A DNA stretch of 64,000 bases from Lentzea indica. GTDB taxonomy: Bacteria; Actinomycetota; Actinomycetes; Mycobacteriales; Pseudonocardiaceae. Numbering within the stretch: the stretch's first letter is position 1; the number at the start of each line of letters is the position of its first letter. Where the stretch lies: assembly GCF_012184385.1 (NCBI RefSeq), contig NZ_VSRL01000002.1, positions 45,345 through 109,344 on the forward strand. Reading direction: 5' to 3'. The position numbers were made by a program, and so were the translations under genes. Under the pieces are notes generated by a model that was given only the letters and a program-made list of their open reading frames with translations, ran no database searches and was not told the origin of the DNA. Shown here in pieces: positions 7,904 through 16,956 of the stretch.

Positions 7904-9343
7904 GTGCGACGAACACTGGCGATGCTGGGCGCGACGCTCCTCCTGCTGATCGCCCAGTTCCTCACCGCTGTCGACCGCGCGTCGGCCGCGGACCCGTTCA
8001 CCGGCTACCTGATGGCGCACTTCACCGGGGAGAGCGCGATCGGTGAGCAGATCTACCTCGCCCACAGCAAAGACGGTCTGCACTGGAACGACCTCAACAA
8101 CGGCGCTCCGGTCCTGCTGTCCACTGTGGGCACTCGCGGTGTGCGCGACCCCGCGATCGTCCGCTCCCCCGCCGGCGACCGGTACTGGATCATCGCGACC
8201 GACCTGCGCATCGCGAGCGGCACGTCGTGGAGCGACGCGGCCAACCGCGGCAGCACCTCGCTCGTCGTCTGGGAGTCGACCGACCTCGTGAACTGGTCGG
8301 CGCCGCGGCTGCTGAACGTGGCCGGCGCCGTCTCCGGCGCCGGCGACGCCTGGGCGCCGGAGGCCATCTACGACCCGGCCTCCGGTGACTACGTCATCTA
8401 CTGGGCGACGAACGCGACCCTCAACGGCGTCAAGAAGCACCGCATCTACTCCACGCGGACCCGCGACTTCCGCACGATCAGCGCGCCTGCCGTCTACATC
8501 GACCGGCCGGGCACCCAGGGCATCATCGACACCCAGATCGTGGAGTCACCCACCAGCGTCGGCGGCTTCCGCTACTACCGCGCCTCCGCGGACGGGCAGA
8601 TCACCGTCGAGGGCAGCAACACGATCCTCGGCACGTGGACCAGGATCGGCGACCTGTCCCACATGGGCATCTCCAACGGCGCGACCGGCGGCAACGTCGT
8701 CGAAGGTCCGATGTGGATGCCGGTCAACGGCAGGACCGAGTGGACGCTGTGGCTGGACCAGTTCGCCACCGGCCGCGGGTACATGCCGATCACGTCGACC
8801 AATCTGGGCAGCACCAGCAACTTCCGCACGGTGTCGGACTACTCGCTCGGCGGCACCCGCAAGCGCCATGGCGGGATCATGAGCCTGACCTCGGCCGAGG
8901 AGAACCGCGTTCTGGCGAAGTGGGGTGTCAACAGGCCGATCAACCGCGTCCAGTCCTTCAACGTCCAGGACCGCTACGTACGTCACGCCAACCTCGACGT
9001 GCGCATCGACGCCAACGTGAGTCCCGCCCAGGACGCCCAGTTCCGGATCATGCCCGGTCTCGCCGACTCCGGGGCCGTGTCGTTCCAGTCGGTGAACTTC
9101 CCCGGCTACTACCTGCGACACCAGAACTTCGACTTCGTGCTCGCTCCGTACGACGGCAGCGCGACGTTCCAGGCCGACGCGACGTTCCGCCGAGTCGCAG
9201 GACTGGCGTCGTCGTCGTGGAGCTCCTTCCAGTCCTACAACTTCCCCGACCGCTACATCCGGCACTACGCGTACCAACTGCGCCTCGACCCGATCACCGA
9301 CGCGACCGGCCGAGGCGACGCCACGTTCGGCGTGACGAGCTGA
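7904..9343 (+). CDS. secreted GH43-like beta-propeller enzyme with C-terminal AbfB domain
   Basis: GTG 7904 follows AGGAG (7891-7895) and opens a 479-residue protein with a signal peptide (about 1-28, ending DRASA). The propeller domain (about 30-340) has RDPAIV, WAPEAIYDP, IDTQIVE and EGPMWMP in the order expected for the GH43/62/117-like clan. The C-terminus (about 345-479) is an AbfB module with repeats FNVQDRYVRH, VNFPGYYLRHQN and YNFPDRYIRH. The domain order is reversed relative to the gene before it. It resembles the following gene closely enough to be a tandem paralogue. Substrate is inferred from the module (arabinose-rich polysaccharide). Confidence 0.82.
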   Translation: MRRTLAMLGATLLLLIAQFLTAVDRASAADPFTGYLMAHFTGESAIGEQIYLAHSKDGLHWNDLNNGAPVLLSTVGTRGVRDPAIVRSPAGDRYWIIATDLRIASGTSWSDAANRGSTSLVVWESTDLVNWSAPRLLNVAGAVSGAGDAWAPEAIYDPASGDYVIYWATNATLNGVKKHRIYSTRTRDFRTISAPAVYIDRPGTQGIIDTQIVESPTSVGGFRYYRASADGQITVEGSNTILGTWTRIGDLSHMGISNGATGGNVVEGPMWMPVNGRTEWTLWLDQFATGRGYMPITSTNLGSTSNFRTVSDYSLGGTRKRHGGIMSLTSAEENRVLAKWGVNRPINRVQSFNVQDRYVRHANLDVRIDANVSPAQDAQFRIMPGLADSGAVSFQSVNFPGYYLRHQNFDFVLAPYDGSATFQADATFRRVAGLASSSWSSFQSYNFPDRYIRHYAYQLRLDPITDATGRGDATFGVTS

Positions 9344-9363
9344 CCGCGCGAGAGGAACCGACG

Positions 9364-10743
9364 ATGAAACGACTCATCAGGCTGCTCACGCTGGCGGCAC
9401 TCGTCGTGGGCAGCGCCGCCGTTCCCACGCCCGCACAGGCAGCGACCGATTCCGCCTACGTGATGGGGTACTTCAAGGAGTCGCTGAACGGCTCGGGCAA
9501 CGTCAACGCCGTCCACCTGGCCGTCAGCGACGACGGTCTGGAGTGGACACCGCTCAACGACAACAACGCGATCCTCACGCCCACCGCGGGCACCAAGGGC
9601 ATCCGCGACCCGTTCGTGCACCGGCTCAACGACGGCACCTGGGTCGTGCTGGCGACCGACATCCCCGTCGGCGGCGACTTCGGCAAGGCGAACCCGAACA
9701 TCCACGTCTGGACCTCGCCCGACCTGGTGACCTGGTCGGCCGACCGGCTGCTGAACGTCAACGGTGCCAACCCGAACTCCTTCAGCTGGGCGCCCGCGGT
9801 CCACTGGGACCCGTCGCGCAACGCCTACGGCATCACGTTCTCGACCGTTCCGCAGGGCTTCTCCCATGCGGTGATCGCCGTCGTCTACACCACCGACTTC
9901 GTCACCACGACCGCGCCGGTCGTGTTCTTCGACGGCGGATCGGCGGGCGTCATCGACTCGCACGTGATCACCGGCGTAAACGGGATGAACTACCTGTACT
10001 ACCGGAACAACGCGACGACCTCGCTCGCCGGAGCCCGGTCGACGTCGCTGGCCCCGGGCAGCTTCACCCGCTACGGCCCCGCCGTCGGCGACAACCGGTG
10101 CACCGAGGCACCGACGTTGGTGAAGTCGCTGACCGCGAACAAGTGGTGGCTGTGGGGCGACACCTACTGCCCGAACGCCAAGTTCGACCTGTGGGAGGGC
10201 GACCTCGCCGCCGCGACGTGGACCAAGGTCGACCGCCAGTCCTACACGGCGCCGTTGAACGGCAAGCACAACACCGTCCACCCGATCACCGCGGCCGACC
10301 GCGACCGCTTGCTCCAGCGATACGGCGGCACCAGCTGGAACCGCGTCAAGTCGCTCAACTTCCCCGGCCACTACGTCCGGCACGCGAGCTTCGCCGGCCG
10401 CATCGACGAGCAACCGTTCGAGCCGTACCAGGACTCCCAGTGGCGGCTGAGGGCAGGTCTCTCCGATCCGGGCGCCGTGTCGTTCGAGTCGGTCAACCAG
10501 CCCGGCCACTACCTGCGGCACCAGGGCTTCGAGGTGAAGCTCATGCGCGACGACGGGACGTCCGGCTTCGCCCGCGACGCCACGTTCACCAAGGTCGCGG
10601 GTCTCGCGGACTCCGCCTGGTCGTCGTTCCGCTCGGTCAACCACCCGACCCGCTACCTGCGGCACTCGAACTTCGTGCTGCGCATCGACGAGATCACCAC
10701 CGCCACCGGCCGTGCCGACGCCACGTTCCACGTCGGCCACTGA
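9364..10743 (+). CDS. secreted GH43-like beta-propeller enzyme with C-terminal AbfB domain
   Basis: The protein has 459 residues: a signal peptide (about 1-28, ending PAQA), a propeller with GIRDPFVHR, SWAPAVHWDP, VIDSHVITG and CTEAPTLVK, then an AbfB module with LNFPGHYVRH, VNQPGHYLRHQG and VNHPTRYLRHSN. It is 20 bases downstream of its paralogue and closes the operon ahead of a strong hairpin at 10761. The conserved RDP, D and E positions match the GH43-type acid triad, so activity is plausible. With the preceding gene it is a probable duplication product, and the two may differ in linkage specificity. Confidence 0.82.
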   Translation: MKRLIRLLTLAALVVGSAAVPTPAQAATDSAYVMGYFKESLNGSGNVNAVHLAVSDDGLEWTPLNDNNAILTPTAGTKGIRDPFVHRLNDGTWVVLATDIPVGGDFGKANPNIHVWTSPDLVTWSADRLLNVNGANPNSFSWAPAVHWDPSRNAYGITFSTVPQGFSHAVIAVVYTTDFVTTTAPVVFFDGGSAGVIDSHVITGVNGMNYLYYRNNATTSLAGARSTSLAPGSFTRYGPAVGDNRCTEAPTLVKSLTANKWWLWGDTYCPNAKFDLWEGDLAAATWTKVDRQSYTAPLNGKHNTVHPITAADRDRLLQRYGGTSWNRVKSLNFPGHYVRHASFAGRIDEQPFEPYQDSQWRLRAGLSDPGAVSFESVNQPGHYLRHQGFEVKLMRDDGTSGFARDATFTKVAGLADSAWSSFRSVNHPTRYLRHSNFVLRIDEITTATGRADATFHVGH

Positions 10744-10760
10744 CGCCCGACAGCGGTCCG

Positions 10761-10794
10761 GAGACCCCTTGGCCAGCACAGGTCAAGGGGTCTC
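10761..10794. terminator. hairpin terminator of the GH43 operon
   Basis: A perfect 11-bp stem (GAGACCCCTTG / CAAGGGGTCTC) encloses a 12-base loop. It sits 17 bases after the last GH43 stop and touches the end of the converging permease fragment (10793), so it can serve both strands. Confidence 0.75.
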
Positions 10795-11217
10795 ATCTCG
10801 CGTCGATCGACTCTCCCACGCCGAACCTGTCGAGCGCCGCATAGACCTCGGGGCGTCTGATCTTCAGCACGAGGGAAATGCCGAGTCCAACGGCCACGGC
10901 GACCGCCAGCAGCCACGGCAGCAGTGTGACCGCCGGAGCCTCGGAGCCGGCGAGCGTCGGGAAGTTCGCCACCGCCAGCACCGTGACGGAGATCAGACCC
11001 AGTCCGCCGACGCCCGGTGCGACGGCGGTGCGCCAGATGCGCGGGTCGCGGCGGCGCCGGAAATACGCGACCACGGCGATGCCTGCCATGGCCTGCAGGG
11101 TGATCACGCCCAGCGTGCCTATGCCGGTCATGCTGGCGGTGAGGTCGGTCAGCGGATCGAGACCCGCCACGGCGTAGATCGCGGCGACCAGTGTGGCGAA
11201 CCCGATCTGCACGCCGC
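10793..11217 (-). pseudogene. C-terminal fragment of an APC-family amino-acid permease
   Basis: About 139 codons encode the last four membrane helices of an amino-acid/polyamine permease (QIGFATLVAAIYAVAGLDPL, GTLGVITLQAMAGIAVVAYF with RRRR, then two more helices and a short tail). Family members have about 450-500 residues, so roughly the first 330 are missing. The in-frame GTG at 11212 is only the first codon available after the junction. Immediately upstream the sequence turns into phoU. This is a deletion fusion, not a functional transporter. Confidence 0.75.
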
Positions 11218-11727
11218 TTCGGTGATCAGCCCGAGGACTTCGGCGTGCAGCGCGTCGATGGCCTGATCCCGATCATCAAGCTCAGCGAAAGCATCGACCG
11301 CATCGCTGGTGATCTGCTCGGCGAGCCGATCTGCCATGCCTGCGGCTACCGCGCCCATCTCGGTGAACGCGGACTCCAGCTCGACCGGCACGGCGCGGTC
11401 GGGGTGAGTGAAGCGAGCCGTGTCGGCGACGTGTGCAGCCAGGTCACCCATGCGCTCGATCTTCTCCGCGCAGTAGACCGCGGCCAGGATGGTCCGCAGG
11501 TCACGGGCCACCGGTGCCTGCAACGCCAACAGCGACTGGGCACGCGTCTCGCACTCCTCACGAGCCTTGTCGAGCTCGGCGTCCACACTGAGCACCTGTT
11601 CGGCCAGCTCCAGATCTGCCGTCAGCAGCGCTCTGTTGGCCCGGCGCATCGACTCCGCCGCCAGCACGCACATGTGAGCCAACTGCTCGCCCAGCTTGGC
11701 CAAGTCACCGTGGAAGCTCTCCCGCAT
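11149..11727 (-). pseudogene. phoU: phoU, 3' end replaced by permease sequence
   Basis: ATG 11727 ([20 protein letters not shown]) opens a typical PhoU, the negative effector of phosphate transport signalling. The first three-helix repeat and most of the second are present (EKIERMGDLAAHVADTAR; DRDQAIDALHAEVLGLIT). At about 11218 the family sequence stops and the frame runs 20-odd codons into DNA that encodes the amino-acid permease in another frame. About 40 C-terminal residues, normally including the YYERFADH metal-site motif, are lost. The product is therefore probably non-functional. No pst genes are nearby. Confidence 0.75.
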
Positions 11728-11790
11728 ACAGGAAGCTTGGCCAATGGCATCCTGCGTTGTTCTCCGGTCAAGGACCTGGCCGAACATTTG

Positions 11791-12483
11791 TCATCGGCCG
11801 CACGCGCCGGCGGTGAGGTCGCTGTGGCCGCCGAGGTACTTGGTGGCGGAGTGGATCACGAGGTCGGCGCCGTGGTGCAGCGGGTTCTGGTTGACCGGAG
11901 TGGCGAAGGTGTTGTCAACGACGACCAACGCGCCCACGGCGTGCGCCTGCTGGGACATCGCGGCGATGTCGAAGACGTCGAGGGTGGGGTTGGTCGGGGT
12001 TTCGAAGAACACGATCCGCGTGCGGTCGGTCAGCACGGAGGGGATCTGGTCGACTTCGCTGGCGGTGAGGAACGTGGTGTCGATGCCGAGCTGGGGCAGG
12101 TTCTCGCCGAGGAGTTCGAACGTGCCGCCGTACACGTCGCCGAGGCACACGATGTGCTCGCCGGTCTTGATGTGGGACAGGAACGTCGCGGCTTCCGCGG
12201 CCATGCCGGAGCCGAACGCCAGCGCGGCCTCGGCGTCTTCGAGGTCGGCAAGTTTGTGTTCGACGGAGCGGATCGTCGGGTTGAGGCCATAGCGGGTGTA
12301 GAGGTTGCCCTCCGAGCGGCCCTCGACGACGTCAAGGAGGTCTGCTGTGGAGTCGAAGGCGAACGTGGAGTGCCCGTAGAGCGGGGTGTGGATGGCGCCT
12401 TGGGGATCACGGACGTCACCCGCGTGGACGCACCTCGTGGACAGGCCGGCGCGACGCTCGGGCGTGGGGTTCGCCTCAGTCAT
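11791..12483 (-). pseudogene. trans-sulfuration enzyme (cystathionine gamma-synthase/lyase type), 3'-truncated
   Basis: ATG 12483 starts a PLP-dependent Cys/Met-metabolism enzyme: STRCVHAGDVRDPQGAIHTP at the N-terminus, [26 protein letters not shown], and the PLP lysine in [11 protein letters not shown]. It stops two residues after DLTAGA at about residue 230, where the family continues to about 390. The break falls next to the phoU promoter region. The gene is 21 bases downstream of the cysteine desulfurase and was evidently the last member of the sulfur operon. Having lost its C-terminal domain, it should be inactive. Confidence 0.82.
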
Positions 12484-12504
12484 GGGCTCCTGCTCTCTGT
12501 GGTG

Positions 12505-13653
12505 TCAGTTGGCTGCGGCGACGATGTGGTGTGCGGCGCGGTCGATCTGCTCGGCGGTGCTCCAGCGGCCCAGCGACAACCGCAGCGCGCCCAGGCCGCG
12601 GTCGCCGGGCATGCCCATGGCGGTGAGCACGGGTGAGGGCTGGTGGTTGCCGCTGTGGCAGGCCGAGCCGGTGGAGGCGGCGATTGCCGTTGTGGCGTCG
12701 AGCAGTTCGTGTCCGGCGATGCCGTCGATGCTGATGTTGAGGGTGTTGGGCAGCCGGGCCGTGCCGGGGCCGTTGAGGTGGACTCGGCCGGGCAGTGCGG
12801 TGGTGAGCTGGTGGTGCAGGCGGTCGCGCAGCGCACGGATGCGGTCGTGGCCGCCTGAGGCGAGGTCTTTCGCGGCGAGTTCGGCGGCGGTGCCGAGTGC
12901 GACGGCGAGGGCGACGTTCTCGGTGCCCGCGCGCAGGCCGTGTTCCTGGCCGCCGCCGTACACCAGCGGTTCCAGCGGTACACCGGGCCAGATGCACAGG
13001 GCGCCGATTCCCTTTGGGGCGTACATCTTGTGCCCCACCACCGTCACGAGATCGAGCTCGGTCGTGTCGAACGGGATCTTGCCGATCGCCTGGGCGGCGT
13101 CGGTGTGAAACACCACGCCGTACTCGCGGGAGACGCGGGCCAGTTCGTCGACCGGTTGCAGTGCACCGGTTTCGTTGTTCGCCGCCATGACGGATACGAG
13201 GACGGTGCGTGGGCTGATCGCCGCGGTGAGATCGGTCGGGTCGACCAGGCCGTCGCTGTCGACGGGCAGGAGCGTCACCTCGGCGTTGTGCCAGCGGCGC
13301 AGCGCCTCGCAGGCCTGGAGCACGGCGGGATGCTCGGTGGGTTGGGTGATCACGTGCGGCCGGTCCACGCCGGAGGCGAGCACGGTGCCGCGGATGGCGA
13401 GGTTGTCGGCCTCGGAGCCGGACCCGGTGAACACGATCCGCTCCGCTGACGTGCCGAGTAGCGCAGCGACCTGATCGCGGGCGTGGTCCAGTGCGGTGCG
13501 GGACTCTCGGCCGTAGTGGTGGGTGCTGGAGGGGTTGCCGAACTCCGCGGTCAGGTACGGCAGCATCGACTCGGTCACCGCGGGGTCGATCGGTGTGGTG
13601 GCGTTGTAGTCGAGGTAGATCGGTCCGTCGAGAAGTCCACGTGGGACGGTCAC
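12505..13653 (-). CDS. cysteine desulfurase (NifS/IscS family)
   Basis: This is a 382-residue class V PLP enzyme that takes sulfur from cysteine as an enzyme persulfide. The start is GTG 13653, overlapping the MFS stop by GTGA. Motifs: YLDYNATTPIDPAV, NPSSTHHYGR, TGSGSEADNLAIRG, HTDAAQAIGK, the PLP lysine in VVGHKMYAPKGIG, and the catalytic loop STGSACHSGNHQPS with its Cys. The loop is of the long, IscS-like group I type. Its neighbours are a rhodanese-type MBL protein, an ArsR-rhodanese regulator and a trans-sulfuration enzyme, so it probably belongs to sulfane-sulfur metabolism and not to the housekeeping Fe-S system. Confidence 0.88.
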   Translation of the reverse strand: MTVPRGLLDGPIYLDYNATTPIDPAVTESMLPYLTAEFGNPSSTHHYGRESRTALDHARDQVAALLGTSAERIVFTGSGSEADNLAIRGTVLASGVDRPHVITQPTEHPAVLQACEALRRWHNAEVTLLPVDSDGLVDPTDLTAAISPRTVLVSVMAANNETGALQPVDELARVSREYGVVFHTDAAQAIGKIPFDTTELDLVTVVGHKMYAPKGIGALCIWPGVPLEPLVYGGGQEHGLRAGTENVALAVALGTAAELAAKDLASGGHDRIRALRDRLHHQLTTALPGRVHLNGPGTARLPNTLNISIDGIAGHELLDATTAIAASTGSACHSGNHQPSPVLTAMGMPGDRGLGALRLSLGRWSTAEQIDRAAHHIVAAAN

Positions 13654-14888
13654 GCGCTGACCTTCCTGTTGGAGTGGGTTTCGTACATGCGCACGGCGAC
13701 CACGATTCCGGACAGCGCGGTGAGTGCGGCGACCACCCACACCGCGGCGCGCAGGCCCCAGAGGTCGGCGACGATGCCGCCGAGCAGGGCGCCCACGGCG
13801 AAGCCGCCGTCGCGCCAGAGCCGGTAGACGCCGACGGCTCGCGCGCGCCACGCAGGGTGCGCGACGTCGCCGATCGTCGCCAGCAAGGTCGGGTAGACCA
13901 TGGCGGTGCCCGCGCCTAGCAACACTGCCGCCACCAGCCACACGGTGAACGTGTCCGCGAGTGCGACGAGTGCGAGGGCGGCGGCTTGGAGGAGCATGCC
14001 GCCGGTGATGAGGTGTTTGCGGCCCCAGCGGTCCGAGAGCGGGCCGGTGACGAGCTGTCCGAGGCCCCACACGGCCGGGTAGACGGCGGCCAGGACACCG
14101 ATCTTGGCGACCGAGAGGCCGGCGGTGGCGAACAGGATCGGGAACAGGCCCCAGGCCAGACCGTCGTTGAGGTTGTTCACCATCCCTGCCTGGCTCGCCG
14201 CGGACAGCGCGGGTTCCCGCAGGCTCGTGCGGGTGAAGATCTCCCGATCGCTCGGTATCTCCTCAGCGGCAGCGGGGTGCTGTGTCGCTTCAAGCCGTGC
14301 GTGTTCTCGGGTCTCCCGTACGGCGAAGACGGTCAGTCCGATCCCGAGGACCACATAGGACAGTCCGAGCAGGAACGGTGCCGGCCGTAATCCGTAGCGG
14401 GCGGCGAGGTATCCGGTGGCGAGCGCGGTGATCGCGACGGCGATGTAGCCGGCGGCTTCGTTGAGGCCCATCGCGAGGCCGCGGCGGGACGGCCCGGCCA
14501 GGTCGATCTTCATGATGACGGTGGTGGACCAGGTCAGGCCCTGGTTGACGCCGAGCAGCACGTTCGCCGCGACCACCCAGCCCCACGACGGAGCCCAGAT
14601 CAGCATCAGTGGCACGGGGATCGCGGCCAGCCAGCCGGCCAGCAGCACCGGGCGTCGGCCGAAGCGGTCGGACCAGGTGCCCGCGAAGTAGTTGGTGGCG
14701 GCCTTGGTCAGGCCGAACGCGACCACGTAGGTGAGTACAAAGGTGTAGCCGGTCAGGCCGAACTCGTCCTTGGCCAGCAGCGGCAGCACCGCACGTTCCT
14801 GCCCGAGCACACCGCCGACCAGCGCGTTGACCGCGACGAGCAGGCTGAACTGGGCGAGGTTGGCGCGCAGGCCGAGTTGGAGGCTCAC
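13650..14888 (-). CDS. MFS transporter in sulfur locus
   Basis: A 412-residue, 12-helix major facilitator starts at GTG 14888 inside the GTGA overlap with the MBL-rhodanese gene. The conserved MFS loop is visible twice (GTWSDRFGRRPVLLAG after helix 2, GPLSDRWGRKHLITGG in the second half). The two halves are joined by a cytoplasmic loop rich in Ala and Glu around residue 200. The substrate is not evident. Its coupling to persulfide-handling enzymes suggests import or export of a sulfur compound. Confidence 0.82.
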   Translation of the reverse strand: MSLQLGLRANLAQFSLLVAVNALVGGVLGQERAVLPLLAKDEFGLTGYTFVLTYVVAFGLTKAATNYFAGTWSDRFGRRPVLLAGWLAAIPVPLMLIWAPSWGWVVAANVLLGVNQGLTWSTTVIMKIDLAGPSRRGLAMGLNEAAGYIAVAITALATGYLAARYGLRPAPFLLGLSYVVLGIGLTVFAVRETREHARLEATQHPAAAEEIPSDREIFTRTSLREPALSAASQAGMVNNLNDGLAWGLFPILFATAGLSVAKIGVLAAVYPAVWGLGQLVTGPLSDRWGRKHLITGGMLLQAAALALVALADTFTVWLVAAVLLGAGTAMVYPTLLATIGDVAHPAWRARAVGVYRLWRDGGFAVGALLGGIVADLWGLRAAVWVVAALTALSGIVVAVRMYETHSNRKVSA

Positions 14889-16237
14889 CGGCCGCTCTCC
14901 AGGCGTCCGCCGGTCGCGTCGGCCCAGTCCTGAGGTCCGCCGGTGAGTACGGCGACGCCGCGGTGTCCCGCCTGTTCGAGGAGGCTGGCGGCGCCCATGG
15001 CTCGTTCGCCGTGTCCGCACATCACGATCAGCGGTTCCTGAGGCACCTCGTCAACGCGGCCGGCCAGGTCGCCGAGTTCGACGTGCTGCGCGCCCGGCAG
15101 GTGCCCGGAGACGAACTCGGGCTCTTGCCGGATGTCCAGCACCGACCCGCTCACCTGATCCGGGCCCACCAACCTGGTTGTGGCCGTGGGAAGTTCCGCG
15201 GCAGTCCACGCATCCATCCCGCCGTCGAGCTCGCCCGCGAGATCGACGTAGCCGATCTTGGCCGCCTGCCAGGCGATCTCCGCCGGGTCCTGGTCGGCGC
15301 CGCGCACCACGACCAGCGGCCGGTCGTGCGGCGCCAGCCAGCCGAGCCACGATGCGAACACCGGCCTCAGCGGAATCGACAGCGCGCCAGGCACGTGCGC
15401 GGCGGCGAACTCGTCGACCGGCCGGACGTCGATCAATCGCGCGCCGTCGGCCAGAAGCCGCCGCACCGCACCAACCTCCAGCGGCGGCAGCTCAGGCGTC
15501 CCCACCACAACGCCCTGGCGGTTGATCTCGCCGAGCCGGCGGAAGTACGGCGGATAGCTGCCCAGCGAGCCGAGCAGCTCCTTCACGAAGGCGTCCTCGT
15601 CAGCCGCACGCAGCAACGGGTTCGTCGCCTTCTCCCTGCCGATCGTGCTGGTGCGGTCCGCGCCAGGCGGGGCGGAGCAGAAGGATCCGGCGCCGTGTGT
15701 GGGCCAGACGGCCACGTCGTCGGGCAGTTCGGCGAGCCTGCGCAGCGACGTGTACTGAGCGCGGGCGAGCTCCTCGGTTCGGTCGGGCGCGACGAGGTCG
15801 GTGCGGGCGGCGGCGCCCACGATCAGCGAGCCGCCGGTGAACACCCCGAGTGGACGGTCGCCGTCGAGCAGCAGGAACGACAGGTGCTCGTCGGTGTGGC
15901 CGGGGGTCCCTAGCGCCCGCAGGCCTAAGCCGCCGAGGTCGACTTCGTCGCCGTCGCGCAGCCCGCTGTGTGTGAACTCGCGGTGTCCGGCCGCGGAGGC
16001 GAGCACGCGGGTGTCCTCGGTCGCGGACAGCTGACGGGCGCCGGACAGGAAGTCGGCGTGCAGGTGTGTGTCAGCGGCGAACGCCACGCTCAGCCCACGT
16101 CGCTGCACCGCGCGGCCAACCTCCCTCAGATCGAGGCTCACGTCGACCACCAGCGCCCGGCCGTCGCCCAGATCGACCAGATACGCGGAGTTCCCCAGCC
16201 CCTCGTCGACAAGCGGAACTACCTCAGGCATGGCCAT
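14885..16237 (-). CDS. MBL-fold persulfide dioxygenase-like protein with two rhodanese domains
   Basis: The protein has 450 residues. The N-terminal metallo-beta-lactamase domain (1-245) carries DTHLHADFLSG, GTPGHTDEHLSF and PTHGAGSFC, the ETHE1-like metal-binding set. Two rhodanese domains follow (about 255-345 and 355-448). The first lacks the catalytic cysteine (VVVRGADQ at the loop). The second keeps it in VMCGHGERAMG. Such fusions oxidise glutathione or mycothiol persulfide and transfer sulfane sulfur. It heads the minus-strand sulfur operon and shares a promoter region with the divergent ArsR-rhodanese sensor, which presumably controls it. Confidence 0.88.
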   Translation of the reverse strand: MAMPEVVPLVDEGLGNSAYLVDLGDGRALVVDVSLDLREVGRAVQRRGLSVAFAADTHLHADFLSGARQLSATEDTRVLASAAGHREFTHSGLRDGDEVDLGGLGLRALGTPGHTDEHLSFLLLDGDRPLGVFTGGSLIVGAAARTDLVAPDRTEELARAQYTSLRRLAELPDDVAVWPTHGAGSFCSAPPGADRTSTIGREKATNPLLRAADEDAFVKELLGSLGSYPPYFRRLGEINRQGVVVGTPELPPLEVGAVRRLLADGARLIDVRPVDEFAAAHVPGALSIPLRPVFASWLGWLAPHDRPLVVVRGADQDPAEIAWQAAKIGYVDLAGELDGGMDAWTAAELPTATTRLVGPDQVSGSVLDIRQEPEFVSGHLPGAQHVELGDLAGRVDEVPQEPLIVMCGHGERAMGAASLLEQAGHRGVAVLTGGPQDWADATGGRLESGR

Positions 16238-16255
16238 CGTCTCCTTCCCACATCC

Positions 16256-16286
16256 AGTGTTCTACACTATTCCAATGATGATTGGA
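16256..16286. promoter_or_regulatory. paired inverted repeats, candidate ArsR operators
   Basis: Two perfect inverted repeats lie in the short divergent promoter: AGTGT-TCT-ACACT at 16256-16268 and TCCAAT-GATG-ATTGGA at 16271-16286. The second overlaps the GGAGAA ribosome binding site of the ArsR-rhodanese gene. An autoregulated repressor binding here would control both transcription units. Confidence 0.65.
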
Positions 16287-16291
16287 GAACC

Positions 16292-16945
16292 ATGGGTGAC
16301 CGGGATGCCAAGAACGCGTTGTTCGACCAGTTCGCTCGGGTCGGCAAGGCCCTCGCGAGCGGCAAGCGACTGGAACTGCTCGACCTGATCGCTCAGGGCG
16401 AGCGCACGGTCGACGCGCTCGCGAAGTCGGCGGAGCTGGGGCTGACGACCGCGTCGGCGCATCTGCAGACTCTCAAGCAGGCCAACCTCGTGGTGACTCG
16501 GCGCGAAGGCACGAAGATCTTCTACCGGCTGGCAGGAGACGACGTCGCCGCGCTGTTCGCGCTGCTGCGCACCGTCGCAGACGACCGGCTGCCGGACGTC
16601 CGCACCGCGCGTGAGGCCTACCTCGGCGACGACACGGAAGCGGTCAGCCGCGAGGAGCTCCTCGAACGCGTCCGGTCGGGACGCGCGACGGTGATCGACG
16701 TGCGGCCCGCGGAGGAGTACGCCGCCGGGCACATCCCCGGCGCGGTGTCCGTTCCGCTGGACGAACTGGCGGACCGGCTGGCCGAGCTTCCGGCCGACCA
16801 GGAAGTCGTGGCGTACTGCCGCGGCGCCTACTGCGTGCTCTCCCACGACGCCGTCCGCCTGCTCACCGCGCTGGGACGAACTGCCCGGCGCCTTGCCGAC
16901 GGCATGCTCGAGTGGCGCCTCGCCGAACTCCCCGTCGCGGTCTGA
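16292..16945 (+). CDS. ArsR-family repressor fused to a rhodanese domain
   Basis: The protein has 217 residues. Residues 1-95 are an ArsR winged helix (FDQFARVGKALASGKRLELL; recognition helix GLTTASAHLQTLKQANLV). Residues 115-215 are a rhodanese domain (VIDVRPAEEYAAGHIPGAVS) with catalytic loop VVAYCRGAYC. The loop Cys can take sulfane sulfur, so the fusion is a plausible persulfide sensor that releases DNA when sulfurated. It is divergent from the MBL-rhodanese operon and 11 bases upstream of an MFS gene. No metal-binding Cys pair of classical ArsR repressors is seen in the helix-turn-helix part. Confidence 0.88.
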   Translation: MGDRDAKNALFDQFARVGKALASGKRLELLDLIAQGERTVDALAKSAELGLTTASAHLQTLKQANLVVTRREGTKIFYRLAGDDVAALFALLRTVADDRLPDVRTAREAYLGDDTEAVSREELLERVRSGRATVIDVRPAEEYAAGHIPGAVSVPLDELADRLAELPADQEVVAYCRGAYCVLSHDAVRLLTALGRTARRLADGMLEWRLAELPVAV

Positions 16946-16956
16946 CGCCCCGAAAA

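Noticed and set aside
9265..10779. 504-codon ORF antisense to the third GH43 gene
   Set aside because: It is a high-GC shadow frame full of Arg/Val/Asp repeats; the sense frame has a signal peptide and clear GH43/AbfB motifs.
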